64,000 bases of DNA from Drechmeria coniospora. Lineage: Eukaryota; Ascomycota; Sordariomycetes; Hypocreales; Ophiocordycipitaceae. The position numbers and the translations under genes are program-made. The stretch covers positions 11,342,520-11,406,519 of the forward strand of contig NC_054389.1 of assembly GCF_001625195.1 (NCBI RefSeq), written 5' to 3'. Of this stretch, positions 1-11,180 are shown piece after piece. The notes beneath the pieces were generated by a model that ran no database searches, was not told the DNA's origin, and was given only the letters and a program-made list of their open reading frames with translations. Numbering within the stretch: the stretch's first letter is position 1; each line of letters begins with the position of its first letter.

Positions 1-1
1 G

Positions 2-202
2 GGGGGCGAGGAGAAGAAGGCATCGCATTCGAGACCATCCACGTCGGCATTCAACGCTGCCCAGCTGCTCTCCGGGGGGCATGCCGGCATCGCCGTCGAC
101 GGAGAGAACTTCCTGGGCGCGCCCATCGACACAGGCTTGGATGATTTTGCGAACGAGCTGGGTTGGATAGCGGATGCCATCCGTCGCAAGCAGAACCACT
201 GA
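2..202 (+). CDS. 3' end of an unidentified gene (partial)
   Basis: An open frame runs from the window edge to a TGA at 200-202 and gives the last 66 residues of a protein. It begins with a charged stretch (GGEEKK) and then reads as a well-composed segment containing FNAAQLLSGG, GENFLGAPIDTGLDDFAN and ELGWIADAIRRKQNH. Codon use is GC-rich like the other genes here, and the balanced composition looks like genuine coding sequence. I do not recognise the family. The start and main domains lie outside the window. Confidence 0.55.
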   Translation, partial: GGEEKKASHSRPSTSAFNAAQLLSGGHAGIAVDGENFLGAPIDTGLDDFANELGWIADAIRRKQNH

Positions 203-1052
203 CACGTGTGCGCGCTGCTAGCCACGAGCTTTCCACGGCACGTGTCCGTCGCGGATATGGACCAAGCAACACCGACCCGAACTGGCAACCTGTAGGCGAG
301 TGTGGAGCCTCGATGCGTTGCGAAGGAGCCGGCAAGCGAAGATGGCGGTGAATGGAGAGTGGTAGGAATTGCCGCCGGGAGGGCACGTCATGGTTTTGGT
401 TTGAGCAAGCGGCTGCGAGTTGTTGCAGCAGCTGCAAGCCTCTTTTCACTCGGCGTCGGGCAGCGTTGCTTTCATTGTTGGAGACCTGCGGCTGATGGCT
501 CGCACTGGTTGATGTAAATTTCAGCGATCATGTACGCCGGGAATGTCGCTAAAATACCTTGCTCCGTATTTAGTGTAATGCGTAGTATTTAGATGGCACG
601 AAATAGATGGAACATTATCGTCCCAACGAAAGCGTTGCCGCGTCTCCATGTTATCAGGGGCCGCCGTTTCATGAGCAGATGATGGATGGACTCGTTGCAT
701 TGCAGCCTCGTTTTGACGCATGATCCAAGCTCAGCTATGAAAGTAAGAAAGGAACCGTTCTGCAAGGCGGCATTCGCGAATCTTTCCATTGCCTTCATAC
801 TCGGAAGCAATCGGTTTGATGGGCTCTCCTCCAGATGCAGCAACCGTCTTCGCGCTGATGTTTTGGGACCGTCGTGCATGCCAATCCGGAGTGGGAAGTA
901 AGCTTTGATTCACACAGCGGGCCAAGAAACGAACCAGCACCTTGCCTCAGTACGTCTACTTGGTTCCATTCAAGGAGGAATGGAAGTACGCTGCAGCAGC
1001 TGCTCACCATGGGTTCTTTCAAAAGTCGTCAAGTTGCCTTGCTATTTTATTT
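203..1052. other. Intergenic region between convergent genes
   Basis: This is the 3' flank shared by the partial gene ending at 202 and the VPS72 gene ending at 1053 on the other strand. I see no convincing open frame, RNA gene or repeat; it probably holds both 3' UTRs. Confidence 0.5.
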
Positions 1053-3797
1053 TTATTTCGTTCCGCTCCCAATGCTTGACTCCTCTACTGGCTGAGGTGG
1101 TCCAGGATGCTGTGCTGCGCCCCCAATGCTTGACTCCTCTGCTGGCTGCGGTGGTCCAGGATGCTGCGCTGTATCCCTTGTGGGTTCATCAGCTTTAGCC
1201 GGCTCTCCTGTGGGTGTTGGTGCCAGAACATGAGGTGGTGCTGTGGGCTGCTGAGGTTTATCGTTTGCCACTGCCGCGAGCTTGGTCTCTTCAGCTGCCT
1301 TCCCCTCGTCCTCCGCCCTCAACCGTTCTTGGCGCACCTTTTCCTCTTCCTCTTCCTTGTTCTCCTCGTTCTTCCTGTTCTCTACCTCCTTCACCCTTTT
1401 CTCCTCTTCCTTCTTGCTCTCCCCCTCCTTCTTGCTCTCCGCCTCCTTGCTCTCTGCCTCCTCCTTGCTCTCCGCCTCCTTCTTGCTCTCCGCCTCCTTC
1501 TTGCTCTCCTCCTCCTCCTCCCTCTCCTCCTCCTTCCTCCTCTCCTCCTCTAGTCGCTTCTTCTCCTCTAGTCGCTTCTTGCGCTCCGATTCAGGCTCCG
1601 GCTTGAGGAACCGATCAGGGACGCCGCGGGCGGCGGTAGTCCCGGCCCCAACCCACGCACCGAGGAGTGCGCTAAAGTGATAATCACCTTGGTGCAAGCG
1701 CCTGATCTCGCGGTAGGCAGACACGTTGTGGAATGGCAGGCCCGTTTCAGGATCGCGGTAGCGACCAGACAGGCCCGTGATGACACAGAGAGGAGCGGCT
1801 GTTGGTTCTTGAGAGAACGAACAGGCGTTGGTCAGTTTCCACGCTGAGCTCGACAAGGGGGAGGGGGGGAGGTGCATACTAGGGAGCTTGGTCATTTTGC
1901 GGCCTAGAAGAATCATTGTTTGTACCGACTTGTCGCGAATGGCGTTCTCGTCAAAGTGCTGGTAGATGATGGCGTTTCGTGCCGTCGCTGGATTTAGGGA
2001 CGGTGGCGCTGGTGCTGGGGATGGTGCTGGTGCTGGTGCTGGTGCTGGTGCTGGTGCTGGTGCTGGTGATGGCTGTTGAAGGGCTCGGGGTGGACTGGCA
2101 CTGGCAGACTCGGTGGCGGCTGGCATATCGTCTGGTATAGGCTGGAAGTGAGCTTCACTGAGGGGCGGTATAGGGTCTAGCTTGACCGTCGGACCAGACG
2201 GTTCTGTTGTCGAAGCTTGTAGGCATGACGGGGCCGGCTGGGTGTTGGGCTGGGTGTTGGGTAGCGCGAGGACGTTGGACCTGGGACCGGTGCTCAACGG
2301 CGGTGGCCCGTTGCTGTTGATGTCGGATGGGAGTGCGAGCACTGGCGCGGCCAGGACACCAGATGATGGCCTCAATTCCTGGGGTCGAGACACGGGTTGT
2401 GGCGGCATCGTGGTCGCAAACGGATCGGGCGCTGGTGCTGCCAGTCCGCCATGGAGTGTGGGCGATGAAGCCGCCAGAGGTGGTGGTGTGGGCATCGGCA
2501 CAGGCATCGACGTAGGCGTCGACGCGGGCATCGACATGGACTTGCGCTCCGGCCCTTCTTTCCCCTCATCCGGTTCCGGTTTCGGTTCCGGTTTCGCCAC
2601 CGGAGAAGGCTGTGAGACGGGAGGGAGAGCGGGTGCGGTGGAAGGTTGCGCCACGGCGTGGTGTTGGTCATGTTGTTCGGCTTCGCTCTTGTCGTTTGTT
2701 GCCGATGCAGTCGCCACGACTGCCCGCGGCTCGCCCCCCCCGTTACCATCCGCGTCGTCGAGCTTCGGTGGCAACGGAGCCGTTGAGCGGGATTCTGGGA
2801 TTTCGTTGGCGTCTCCAGTACTTGCCGCGCCCACCGCCTCGCCGGTCGTCGGCTTCTCCTCGGCCTGCTGCGGTTGACCCTTCTTGGCTTTCTCCCTCTT
2901 CTTCTTCGGCTTCTCCTCGACCATGGTAACATGCTGACCGAGGGCATCCTTCCAGGCCCTCACACCGCTCCAGAAGCTGATGACGGCGCCCTTTAGAGTC
3001 CTGCTGTTGAGGGCAGCCAGCTTGGCTCGCCTCTCCTCCTCCCGCTGCTTCTCTGCCTCCTCCCAGCGGTTCAGGCTCTTGCTGTTGCGCTCCTCGACGA
3101 TGGCGGCCTCGGCGAGGCGCTGCTCCTGCGTCATCGGTGGCTTCTTCGACGCCTCGAGCTTGGCCGCTTTCTTCTGCATCTGTTCCAGCTGCTTGAGCCT
3201 CCGCTCCTCGCGCTCGACCATCTGCTGATGCAGCTGCTCCTTCGAGATCCGCGTGGTTTTGCGGGACGAGGCACGGGTCGGCATGTCGGCCGGCGACGGA
3301 AGCCAGGACGCCCGCTCCGATTTCTTCTTGGGTCTCGGCGCAGGGGCCGCTTGCGCGTTCGGAGCGATGCGCACCTTTTTCCTAAACTTGGCGGGGATGG
3401 CTTCTGGCGCCTTGCGCTTGCGTTTCTCCCTTGCCTGCCGTTCGAGCTCCTTTTCGCCTTCGAGGTCGTTGTCGCGGCCGTTGCCGTCTTCGTCGACGTC
3501 GTCGTCATCGTCGTCCGAGGATGAGGCCATCTGCAGATCGGAATCATCGTCGTCGACTTCCGAGAAACCTTGGTCGTTTTCGTCTTCGGCAAAGAGCAGC
3601 TCTAGGTCCGAGTCGGGTTCTTCGTTGGCGAGCATCGAGTTCATTCGATTGCCGGCCGTCGATCGCCGTTGGCGCGTTGTGGCGAGCCATTCCGTATGCT
3701 GGGCTTCCGTGTCGCTTCCGGAGCTGTCGAGAGAGTCGCTCTCGCTCGCAAGCCGCGAGCCGGCTCTGTCAGACGTGTTCGACTCGGGCTCCATCAT
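1053..3797 (-). CDS. VPS72: Vps72/Swc2 (YL1 family), SWR1 chromatin-remodelling subunit
   Basis: YL1-family nuclear protein. In yeast this SWR1-complex subunit binds H2A.Z-H2B and helps its exchange into nucleosomes. Exons are 3797-1880 and 1807-1053, giving 890 aa. The 72 bp intron (1879-1808, GTATGC...AAG, CTGAC branch site) is a multiple of three, so the unspliced frame stays open; removing it restores KLPKPTAAPLCVITG. The N-terminal half is the YL1 domain: an RRSTAGNR motif, a long acidic Asp/Glu/Ser tract that is the expected histone-binding surface, then basic KFRKKVRIAP. The C-terminal YL1_C domain follows the intron (PLCVITG, RYRDPETGLPF, AYREIRRL). A Pro/Ala-rich linker separates them. 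Beyond YL1_C there is an unusual Lys/Glu coiled-coil tail and a near-duplicate peptide ([32 protein letters not shown]). Two adjacent ATG codons occur at the start; the first is used here. Lies upstream of and co-oriented with ATG15's 3' end. Confidence 0.9.
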   Translation of the reverse strand: MMEPESNTSDRAGSRLASESDSLDSSGSDTEAQHTEWLATTRQRRSTAGNRMNSMLANEEPDSDLELLFAEDENDQGFSEVDDDDSDLQMASSSDDDDDDVDEDGNGRDNDLEGEKELERQAREKRKRKAPEAIPAKFRKKVRIAPNAQAAPAPRPKKKSERASWLPSPADMPTRASSRKTTRISKEQLHQQMVEREERRLKQLEQMQKKAAKLEASKKPPMTQEQRLAEAAIVEERNSKSLNRWEEAEKQREEERRAKLAALNSRTLKGAVISFWSGVRAWKDALGQHVTMVEEKPKKKREKAKKGQPQQAEEKPTTGEAVGAASTGDANEIPESRSTAPLPPKLDDADGNGGGEPRAVVATASATNDKSEAEQHDQHHAVAQPSTAPALPPVSQPSPVAKPEPKPEPDEGKEGPERKSMSMPASTPTSMPVPMPTPPPLAASSPTLHGGLAAPAPDPFATTMPPQPVSRPQELRPSSGVLAAPVLALPSDINSNGPPPLSTGPRSNVLALPNTQPNTQPAPSCLQASTTEPSGPTVKLDPIPPLSEAHFQPIPDDMPAATESASASPPRALQQPSPAPAPAPAPAPAPAPSPAPAPPSLNPATARNAIIYQHFDENAIRDKSVQTMILLGRKMTKLPSMHLPPSPLSSSAWKLTNACSFSQEPTAAPLCVITGLSGRYRDPETGLPFHNVSAYREIRRLHQGDYHFSALLGAWVGAGTTAARGVPDRFLKPEPESERKKRLEEKKRLEEERRKEEEREEEEESKKEAESKKEAESKEEAESKEAESKKEGESKKEEEKRVKEVENRKNEENKEEEEEKVRQERLRAEDEGKAAEETKLAAVANDKPQQPTAPPHVLAPTPTGEPAKADEPTRDTAQHPGPPQPAEESSIGGAAQHPGPPQPVEESSIGSGTK

Positions 3798-4769
3798 GGA
3801 TCCTGGATCATGGACAGGAGGCTAGGGACGGGCGAGGATGAGGATGCATCTCTGTCCAGTTGATGCCGAGACCGCAACCGGGTCACTTCCTCTTGCGTGT
3901 GCGCGCAGCGTGCGGATGACACGGGGGATGCGGCGTGCGAGGCGTGCGAGGTTGAGCCAAGCGAATGCGTTGCTGCAAGGTCTGCAGTGCTTGCGAGTAT
4001 AAAATGATAAGAGTTTACGATGGTGACGCGGAAGGGAGCGGGCCGTGGGGGAACCAATTTATTTGATTGAGCAGCTAGTTAGTTCATTGGCTGCTGCCAA
4101 CCGGTCTCTACTTGCTTAGGCGTGGTTGTAATATCGGAACACCAACAGACAACTTCACGTACTTGTACTCTGTACTCCGTAAAGTACTGCAAGTTCAAAG
4201 TGCAGTACTTACAAGTACATCAACTCGCTGTACGGAGTACACGTATATGCTATATGGAGTATAAGTACTGTACTTGTACTGGTTAAGTTCTCCCCATGCC
4301 CCTCCGCCGTATCCAGTACTTGTACTGAGTATATTCATCCACACCATTGCCGTCAACTTATCTTACGGGTGTACCAAAGAATACAGTATGCTATTTGATT
4401 TTGCACTTGAATTATTGCCATCACCATCCTACTAGCCACCAAGGTGATACGAAATCATGGCAATTCTTTCATTCAAAAAAAAAGGCATATCGAACCGTGC
4501 CAATCTATGCATGCACGCAGGTGTATGTGTGCTATATCAGTGCCATGTGGAATCCAACGAGCCTCGTCACGACCCGCCTGCGCCAAACCCAAAGCCGAAG
4601 CCAAAGACTAAATGAGACAAAATCCACCGCTGCTCGCAGGGCGACGCGCATTCAAGACGTCAAACAAAAAAGAAAACCGGCCGTACGTGCTGTGCACAGA
4701 GATCGGGGCTCTCTCTGCCAGTCGCTCAACTCGTCCGTTCCACCTCCCAGAGTGGACCAAATTGCCATT
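3798..4769. other. Intergenic region between VPS72 and ATG15
   Basis: Upstream of VPS72 and downstream of ATG15. It contains a cluster of GTAC-centred motifs (about 4135-4325, for example GTACTCCGTA and AAGTACTTGTAC) of the type that fills the larger intergenic tracts. No gene is seen. Confidence 0.5.
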
Positions 4770-6734
4770 CTATATCTCGTCGGGGGAAAACTCGTCTTCT
4801 TCACCCCGATCCTTGCAGACTCCGAACCAGTTGCGGCGTCGACATTTGGGCGTCCCGGGAGCCCCCGCGCTTGATGTCGATGTGGCCTTTGTGCCCGAGG
4901 AAGTCCTCGCCGTCGCCGTTGCGCGAGGCAGGGTCGGCGTCTCGATCGTGCCCGGCTGCGCGGCACCTGTCGTCGTCGGCTCCCCGGGACCCCAGCAGCC
5001 CCAGAATCTCCTGGGAGTCTCGCAGGTTGTGGTGGAGGTGATGGAGGTGATGGAGGTGATGGAGGTGGTTTCCGTCGTCGACGTCACCTCTGTCGTCGTC
5101 GTCGTCTTGTCCTTGCACCAGAACCAGCCGGGTGTCTTGCAGGTCGAGGTGGATGTCGTTGGCGTCGTCGTCGTTGCCGTAGCCGTTGCCGTAGCCGTCG
5201 TCGTTGCCGTAGCCGTCGCCGTCGCCGTCGCCGTCTCGTCTCGACATCCCCACCAGCCTGGTGTTTCACATGTCGACGTCCAGGTCTGCGTTGCCGTCGA
5301 CGTCGACGACATCGTCGTCGTCGTAACCGTAGTCGTCCTGCTTTCCGTTCCGTTGCTCTCGTACATCTTCCACTGGGCGCAATCTCGGCACTCGGGCGTA
5401 TAGTGACACTCTGGCACGTCGTCGTACTTGAGGATGACGTCGTGGATGACGGCTCGAATCTTGTGCGTGCCGATGCCCACGCGCCAGCCCTTGTCGGCGA
5501 CCACGTCCCAGACGCACTCCCGGCCCGTGTGGCAAGCCGTCTCGAGCGCGTAGCCGGCAAAGGAGCAGGAGGCGGCTGGGCCATTGCAGGTGCCGATGTA
5601 GATGGGGTCTGCCGTGTGGCCAAAGTGAAAGGAGCCGGTGTGCCTCCTCCCCTGAGGAGCCTTCGGGTCCGCGCCGGGAGGAACGGGGAGGCCGAGGCGG
5701 GAAGCGGGCAGGGCCTCGGGCACGGCCTCGAACGTCACGACCGGTATGCCGTACGTGAGGCCCAGCAGGGAGGAGACGGCGCCGCCGAGGGAGTGTCCCG
5801 ACAGCCAGATGACCGAGTCGGGGTAGAGCTCGGTGATGTTGGAGTACAGCTCCCGGGCGGCGGCGTAGTACCGGTTCTCCTGCCGCAGCTCCTGGGCAAC
5901 GCACGTGTTGTTGCACGAATACGTCCCCGTGGCGCAGTCGCAGACCTGGTGCCACGTCCACTGGCCCTGCTGGCCGCAGCAGCAGCTGAAGAACAAGTTG
6001 TCGTTGATCTTGTCGTTGGTCGTCGTGCCATCCCCGTCGAAGACGGCGGGCGACGTGCCCTTGAGGCCGATGACGATGGTCGAGTTGGTCTTGTCGGCCC
6101 AGATATGGCCTCGAAGGCCGTCCATCTGCCATCCAAAGTCGACGCTCCGGTTGAAGGGTTCGCCGACATCCTCCCAGTCCGCGCCCCGCTCGTCCTCGAC
6201 GTATGCGTTGGCGGCCATGTATGCCAAGCTCAGAACCGTGTCCTTGTCGGTGATGTCGGGCGTCGGAACCTCGTCCATGGTCCAGGCGGAAGCGTCCATG
6301 GCGACGGCGTAGCCGTCGTCGCGGGACCGGGCGACCAGAGGGTCGACGACCGACGGTCTCCGGTCGACGAGACGCTCTATCGTCTCTGGTCTGCTCCTGG
6401 CCTCCAAGTGCAGCAAGTCGTGCTCGGGATAGTCGTCTTCCGCCGCCAGGTAGACGCGTGACGAGCGTTCGTCGTGATGGACATCCCGCTTCCGGTGCAG
6501 TCGAGGATGCCGGTCGGTGCCGTGATGGTAGATGTGTCGCAGCGTGAAAACGTGCTCTGCAGGTTGCGGAGGCCCAGGAATCGGTGGCAACAGCACCTCC
6601 TGCTTGGCCAACATGTCTTCATGGCCAGCGGAAGCCACGGCGAGGAACGACAAGAGCAGCCCCGCCGTCACTCTGCCGGCCGAGGTGCACTTGAGTCTAG
6701 ACAACGTCATGGCCATCATCATGACTTGTGCCAT
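4770..6734 (-). CDS. ATG15: Atg15, vacuolar autophagic-body phospholipase (class 3 lipase)
   Basis: Putative triacylglycerol/phospholipase that breaks down autophagic and MVB vesicles in the vacuole. Single exon, 654 aa, starting at an ATG (6734-6732). A short N-terminal hydrophobic segment (about residues 23-37) fits the family's type II signal anchor that routes the protein through the MVB pathway. The lipase fold has GHSLGG with nucleophile Ser315, a likely Asp376 in HTADPIY and His424 in GTHKIR, completing a Ser-Asp-His triad. Several Cys pairs and N-glycosylation sequons (NRS, NST, NNT, NIT) fit a lumenal domain. After the catalytic region comes a long Thr/Ser-rich tail with three copies of a short Cys motif ([28 protein letters not shown]). 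The tail is low complexity, and the reverse strand there has misleading open frames. The gene is divergent from POB3 across 1.4 kb. Confidence 0.93.
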   Translation of the reverse strand: MAQVMMMAMTLSRLKCTSAGRVTAGLLLSFLAVASAGHEDMLAKQEVLLPPIPGPPQPAEHVFTLRHIYHHGTDRHPRLHRKRDVHHDERSSRVYLAAEDDYPEHDLLHLEARSRPETIERLVDRRPSVVDPLVARSRDDGYAVAMDASAWTMDEVPTPDITDKDTVLSLAYMAANAYVEDERGADWEDVGEPFNRSVDFGWQMDGLRGHIWADKTNSTIVIGLKGTSPAVFDGDGTTTNDKINDNLFFSCCCGQQGQWTWHQVCDCATGTYSCNNTCVAQELRQENRYYAAARELYSNITELYPDSVIWLSGHSLGGAVSSLLGLTYGIPVVTFEAVPEALPASRLGLPVPPGADPKAPQGRRHTGSFHFGHTADPIYIGTCNGPAASCSFAGYALETACHTGRECVWDVVADKGWRVGIGTHKIRAVIHDVILKYDDVPECHYTPECRDCAQWKMYESNGTESRTTTVTTTTMSSTSTATQTWTSTCETPGWWGCRDETATATATATATTTATATATATTTTPTTSTSTCKTPGWFWCKDKTTTTTEVTSTTETTSITSITSITSTTTCETPRRFWGCWGPGEPTTTGAAQPGTIETPTLPRATATARTSSGTKATSTSSAGAPGTPKCRRRNWFGVCKDRGEEDEFSPDEI

Positions 6735-7020
6735 CCGGCCATGAACGAGAGGGTGGCAGCAAGGGACGGATCGGGTGCGGTATATGAGGCAGAGAGGAGT
6801 GCTGATACTATGTGGGTACTTGGCTGTTGAAGAGATTCAAGATGAGAGTCTGACACCACGAGGGGGCCAGGCAGGCAAGGAAGGTATTGAGGTGATGATG
6901 TTGCAGTCATGGGCGCTGGTCCGGTGGCGCCCTTCGCCTCGTCATACCAAGCAAGTACAAGTACGGAGTAACGGTCCTGAGTCCTGTACTGTACTTGACC
7001 AGGTACGGGATTCCACAGAG

Positions 7021-7087
7021 ACAAGCAGGTACTAGTACTACTTAGTACCTGGATACAAGCAGGTACTAGTACTACTTAGTACCTGGG
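7021..7087. repeat. Tandem duplication, 34 bp unit x2
   Basis: Two nearly identical copies of a 34 bp unit beginning ACAAGCAGGTACTAGTAC and ending TTAGTACCTGG lie head to tail. Each unit is built from GTAC-type motifs. Confidence 0.85.
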
Positions 7088-7498
7088 TTGGTACTAAGGT
7101 ATGCTGGTCGGGGTCGAGGGGTTACTTTACAGGTATTAGGTTTGGTGCCCAGGTGACTACTTGGTTAGTACAAGTACTTGCCAGGCAGCCGCATCGGGTG
7201 CTTACAGTAAGTACATGTACAAATGATACACCAACATCTACCACTGTACTGCGGAGAGCGTTAAGTACCAATTGTTCTCCGCACAGTTATAGTACAGTGT
7301 GCTGATGTACATTCCCAAGTGGGTGCCGGTACTTCATTATCGGTATATCTTGCCTGCAACGCACACCGAATTACCAAAGCATCTAAAGTATCTATATGTA
7401 CGGAGTACTCCGTGCTCCGTCCTTGCAGAAGTGGGTGTAAGTACTCCGTACTGTGGTAAACATAGCCAACTGCTAGGTACGGAGTACAAGTAATTACT

Positions 7499-7540
7499 GT
7501 ACAGTGACACTCGTACAGTGACACTCGTACAGTGACACTC
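7499..7540. repeat. Tandem repeat, 14 bp unit x3
   Basis: Three perfect head-to-tail copies of GTACAGTGACACTC. Confidence 0.9.
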
Positions 7541-8146
7541 TTGTACTCCGTACTGTACTTTCTCGTCCTACTACAACACAGGTAGGCGCATGTACATGTA
7601 CTCCGTAATACTTGTACCGGCAGTTCCGTTCTCCAGAGTACGGAGTATCACAGCACTTTCTAGTACTCCGTATTACTAGCACGCCCCTTGGACACAGCGG
7701 CACTCCGTATTACTTTCTTGCAAGTACTTGTACTTTTGACTTGTACTTAAGTACGGAGGGCTGTGCACCAAAGTACATATACTTGGGTGTACTCGGAACG
7801 TGCAATACTGCCCACCACCCTCGCTCTCGCGGACAGTGCTAGCTATACTTATAATACAGTACACCTTCCCTTCACTACGTACCACGCCCTTCTGACTAAG
7901 CCAGCCGGATCACTTCGGCGCGTTTCCCGGCTCAGCGCAGTCGCGCGCGACGTGACGAAAGCTCCCCATCGAGTTTAATTTTATCCCCACCACCACTTTA
8001 ACTCCATCCACCACCGAAACGCATCGCACATCACGCGCTCTCGAGTGCCCTTTGTCACCGGCACCGGAGCGAGGCACTGCCATTGCATTGCATCTCGCCG
8101 CGGCGGGCATAGTTTCTCCTTCTTTGCTTCTCTGCAAATCGCCATC

Positions 8147-10122
8147 ATGACTGCAATGTGAGCCTGCCCTTCCCCGACACTTCCTGGAGCATCCCCCCAT
8201 GCTTCACTTCATCTCGAGCCGCATGCCTCGCACTCGAATGGGCCGCTGGTTCCCTCGCCTTTCGCGCCCGCGCAGAAGCTAACGAACGCGATGATGAATA
8301 GCGAGAGCTTTGACAGCATCTATCTTGACCTCTCCAAGGAGAGCGGTAAATGCCGGTTTGCCGAGACGGGCTTCGGCTGGAAGCCTTCTGGCGGCGGCGA
8401 GACCTTCACCTTGGATCACAGCAACATCAGCGGTGCCCAGTGGAGTCGGGCGTCCAAAGGCTACGAGATCCGCATCCTGCACCGCAACTCGGGCATCATC
8501 CAGCTCGACGGTTTCCAGCAGGCCGACTACGACAGACTGAGCAGGGTCTTCAAGAACTGGTACAGCACCGTCCTCGAGGCCAAGGAGCACGCCCTCCGAG
8601 GATGGAATTGGGGCAAAGCCGAGTTCTCCAAGGCGGAGCTCACCTTCAACGTCCAGAACAAGCCCGCCTTTGAGGTTCCCTACTCGGAAATCGGCAACAC
8701 CAACCTCGCTGGCCGCAACGAGGTCGCCGTCGAAATGTCGCTACCGCAGGACGCAAACGACACGGGCACGGACGGCCAAGGTGGTGCCCGAGGCAAAGGA
8801 AAGAAGGCCGGTGCTGGCCGAGATCAGCTCGTCGAGATGCGCTTCTACATCCCGGGCACGACGACGAAGAAGGAGACGGAGGGAGACGAGGGCGCCAGCG
8901 ACGACGGTGGCGAGGAGCAGAATTCAGCCACCCTCTTCTACGACACCCTCATCGAGAAGGCAGAGATTGGAGAGATGGCCGGCGATACCATTGCTACCTT
9001 CCTCGATGTCTTGCATCTTACCCCTAGGTGCGTGTGCCCGACTGGTTTACCTGGTGGCCGAGCTGACCTCGCGCGATTGCAGAGGACGATTCGACATCGA
9101 TATGTACGAAGCCTCATTTCGCCTTCGCGGCAAAACCTACGACTACAAGATCCAATATGACGCCATCAAGAAATTCATGGTACTTCCCAAACCCGACGAC
9201 ACCCATTGCATGCTCTGCATCGGCCTGGACCCACCGCTGCGGCAAGGCCAGACTCGCTATCCCTTTGTCGTGATGCAATTCAAGAAGGACGAGGAGGTGA
9301 CCATCGACCTCAACCTTGAGGGAGAGGAACTCGAAGCCAAGTACAAGGACAAGCTGGAGGCCCACTACGAAGAACCACTGCACCACGTTGTGGCCAAGAT
9401 CTTCCGCGGCCTCGCCAACAAGAAGATTTCATCGCCCGCCAAGGATTTCATCACGTACGTTGATGCCCCCCCCCCCCGGCTTTGCATGACTGCAACCCGC
9501 TTCTCCTTGTCGCTGACTTGATGCTCGCAGCCACCGAAGCCAGTACGGCATCAAATGCTCCATCAAGGCCAGCGAGGGCTTCCTCTACTGCCTGGAGAAG
9601 GCCTTCATGTTTGTTCCCAAGCCTGCGACGTACATTGCCTACGAGCAAACGCAGTCGGTCACCTTCTCCCGCGTCGGCGGTGCCGTCTCCACCTTGTCCA
9701 CCTTTGACATTACCGTCGTTCTGAAGAACGGCGCCGGCTCCTCGCAGTTCAGTAACATTAATCGTGAAGACCTGAAAGCCCTAGAGACCTTCTTCAAGCT
9801 CAAGGGATTGAGGGTCAAGAATGAGATTGACGAGGACGCCAACATCCTCGCCGCCGCCCTGCGCGAACAGGACATGGATGAATCCGACGATGAAGTTGTC
9901 GCCAGCAAGATGGATCGAGGGTCGGCCGACGAAGACGAGGAGAGCGTCGACGAAGATTTCCAGGCAGACAGCGACAGCGACGTCGCCGAGGAGTTTGACA
10001 GCGACCACGACAGCTCCGGATCGGCTAGCGGTAGCGACGCGGAGAGCGACGTGGATGAGGACCAAGTGGATGATGAAGACGAGCCAGAGGAGCGCCCAAA
10101 GAAGAAGACGAAAACGGGTTAG
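8147..10122 (+). CDS. POB3: Pob3/SSRP1, FACT histone chaperone subunit
   Basis: FACT subunit that binds H2A-H2B/H3-H4 and acts with Spt16 in transcription and replication. Four exons: 8147-8157, 8302-9027, 9083-9454 and 9531-10122; 566 aa, the usual fungal Pob3 length. Exon 1 is only 11 nt (ATGACTGCAAT). Joining it to 8302 gives MTAIESFDSIYLDLSK, the family N-terminus, and the 144 bp intron has a GCTAAC branch site just before its acceptor. The other joins restore TPRGRFDIDMYEAS and KDFITHRSQYGIK in frame. Domain order: Pob3 N-terminal PH-like domain (about 1-110), SSRP1/Pob3 tandem PH middle domain (about 200-430), then an acidic Asp/Glu/Ser C-terminus ending in a basic KKKTKTG. There is no HMG box, as expected in fungi, where Nhp6 supplies it. 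Confidence 0.95.
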
Positions 10123-11180
10123 ATGTCGATTATGGTTGTCGACGACTTTGGCTGAATTATTGCAAGCCTGTTGGGTATGCTTGCTTGGTCCGCTTGGGAG
10201 GGGGGCCACCACCCTGTAAAGGGTGATGGCCCAGGGCGAACGAGGGACCTTTTACCTTGCTTCCCTCCTCCATGGCTTGGTTACGAGCGAGAAGTTGTAA
10301 AAAAGGACCATGGCTCCTATGACATGTAGTGTCGAGAGAGGAGTTGGTCCGCTGCAACAATGCAACCATACCATGTGCACTTTCAATGTTCAACCACACC
10401 CTCGCCAAGAATTGCCCTCCAGATGCTCTACGCAGCCATGTCGGAATCAAACCGGCTTTGGGCAAATAGCTCGGTGCTCGGAGCGAAGGAGTTACAGGAA
10501 CCTCATCAAATATCGGTCGTTTGTTGTCAAGCATGTGTACTTTACCTACCTCCTGGCATATGCCGGAAAAATGACTGAAATTTAAGCAAGGGGAGAGTTG
10601 AATACCAGATGAAGACGAAGCAGGGTACATGTCACTTGGGCCAAGCTTCATGAAGAAGAGTTGATTTGACTCGCAAGCATGGCAGAATGTTAGGCTCTCG
10701 GGCCAGAGTCATGCCATGGACCTCGGACGAGACCGAACTTTGTCCTCGGCACTCGTTGCATTTAGAGCAAAGCAACTGGTGACTTTGATGAAGCATGTGC
10801 ATCGTTCGTTCTATTCCCCTCAAAGCAACCAAAAACACCGACCCAGCGAAGAAAATTCATCACTGCAGTTCGCTATACTTTGAGCTTGTACAAGATCCTA
10901 CCGAACGCCGTAAAAGAAAATGGGGCATAATCCGACTGTACAGGCCCCCGCTAGTAAACTCATAACCTTTTCTTTTTCATCCAATTCTACCGTGCGCGCC
11001 TTCTTCCCGTTCGTTGGCAGGAGCAAGTCGATGCAGTGTAACACGCCGTGGACATGGCAGGCCATATTCGTGGGAATAATGGACCGCCAGGCGATAATTG
11101 AAACAGACAGAAGGAGAAATACAAAGAGCTCGTGAGTATTCATCACCTGGGTCCTTCAAGTCGACGTGGACGCGCGGTGA
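10123..11180. other. Intergenic region between convergent POB3 and CRIB-like gene
   Basis: The 3' flanks of two convergent genes. It contains the strong hairpin listed at 10203-10232 and otherwise no recognisable gene. Confidence 0.5.
10203..10232 (+). other. Hairpin in the presumed POB3 3' UTR
   Basis: About 80 bp after the POB3 stop, GGGCCACCACCCT and AGGGTGATGGCCC form a 13 bp stem with one mismatch around a GTAA loop. It could be a structured 3' UTR element, but its role is unknown. Confidence 0.6.

Larger units (their letters stand above)
6735..8146. other. Divergent ATG15/POB3 intergenic region, GTAC-rich
   Basis: Shared upstream region of ATG15 (-) and POB3 (+). From about 6950 to 7800 it is dense in GTAC-centred motifs such as CGGAGTAC, GTACTCCGTAC and CAAGTACTTG. 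Two small tandem repeats are listed separately. No ORF here looks like a gene. Confidence 0.6.

Noticed and set aside
2182..2877. Long plus-strand frame opposite VPS72.
   Set aside because: It is an antisense shadow of the Pro/Ala/Ser-rich linker of VPS72, with Gly/Ala low-complexity composition.
4612..6461. Val- and Gly-rich plus-strand frames opposite ATG15.
   Set aside because: They mirror the Thr-rich tail and catalytic region of ATG15, which is a well-supported gene on the minus strand.
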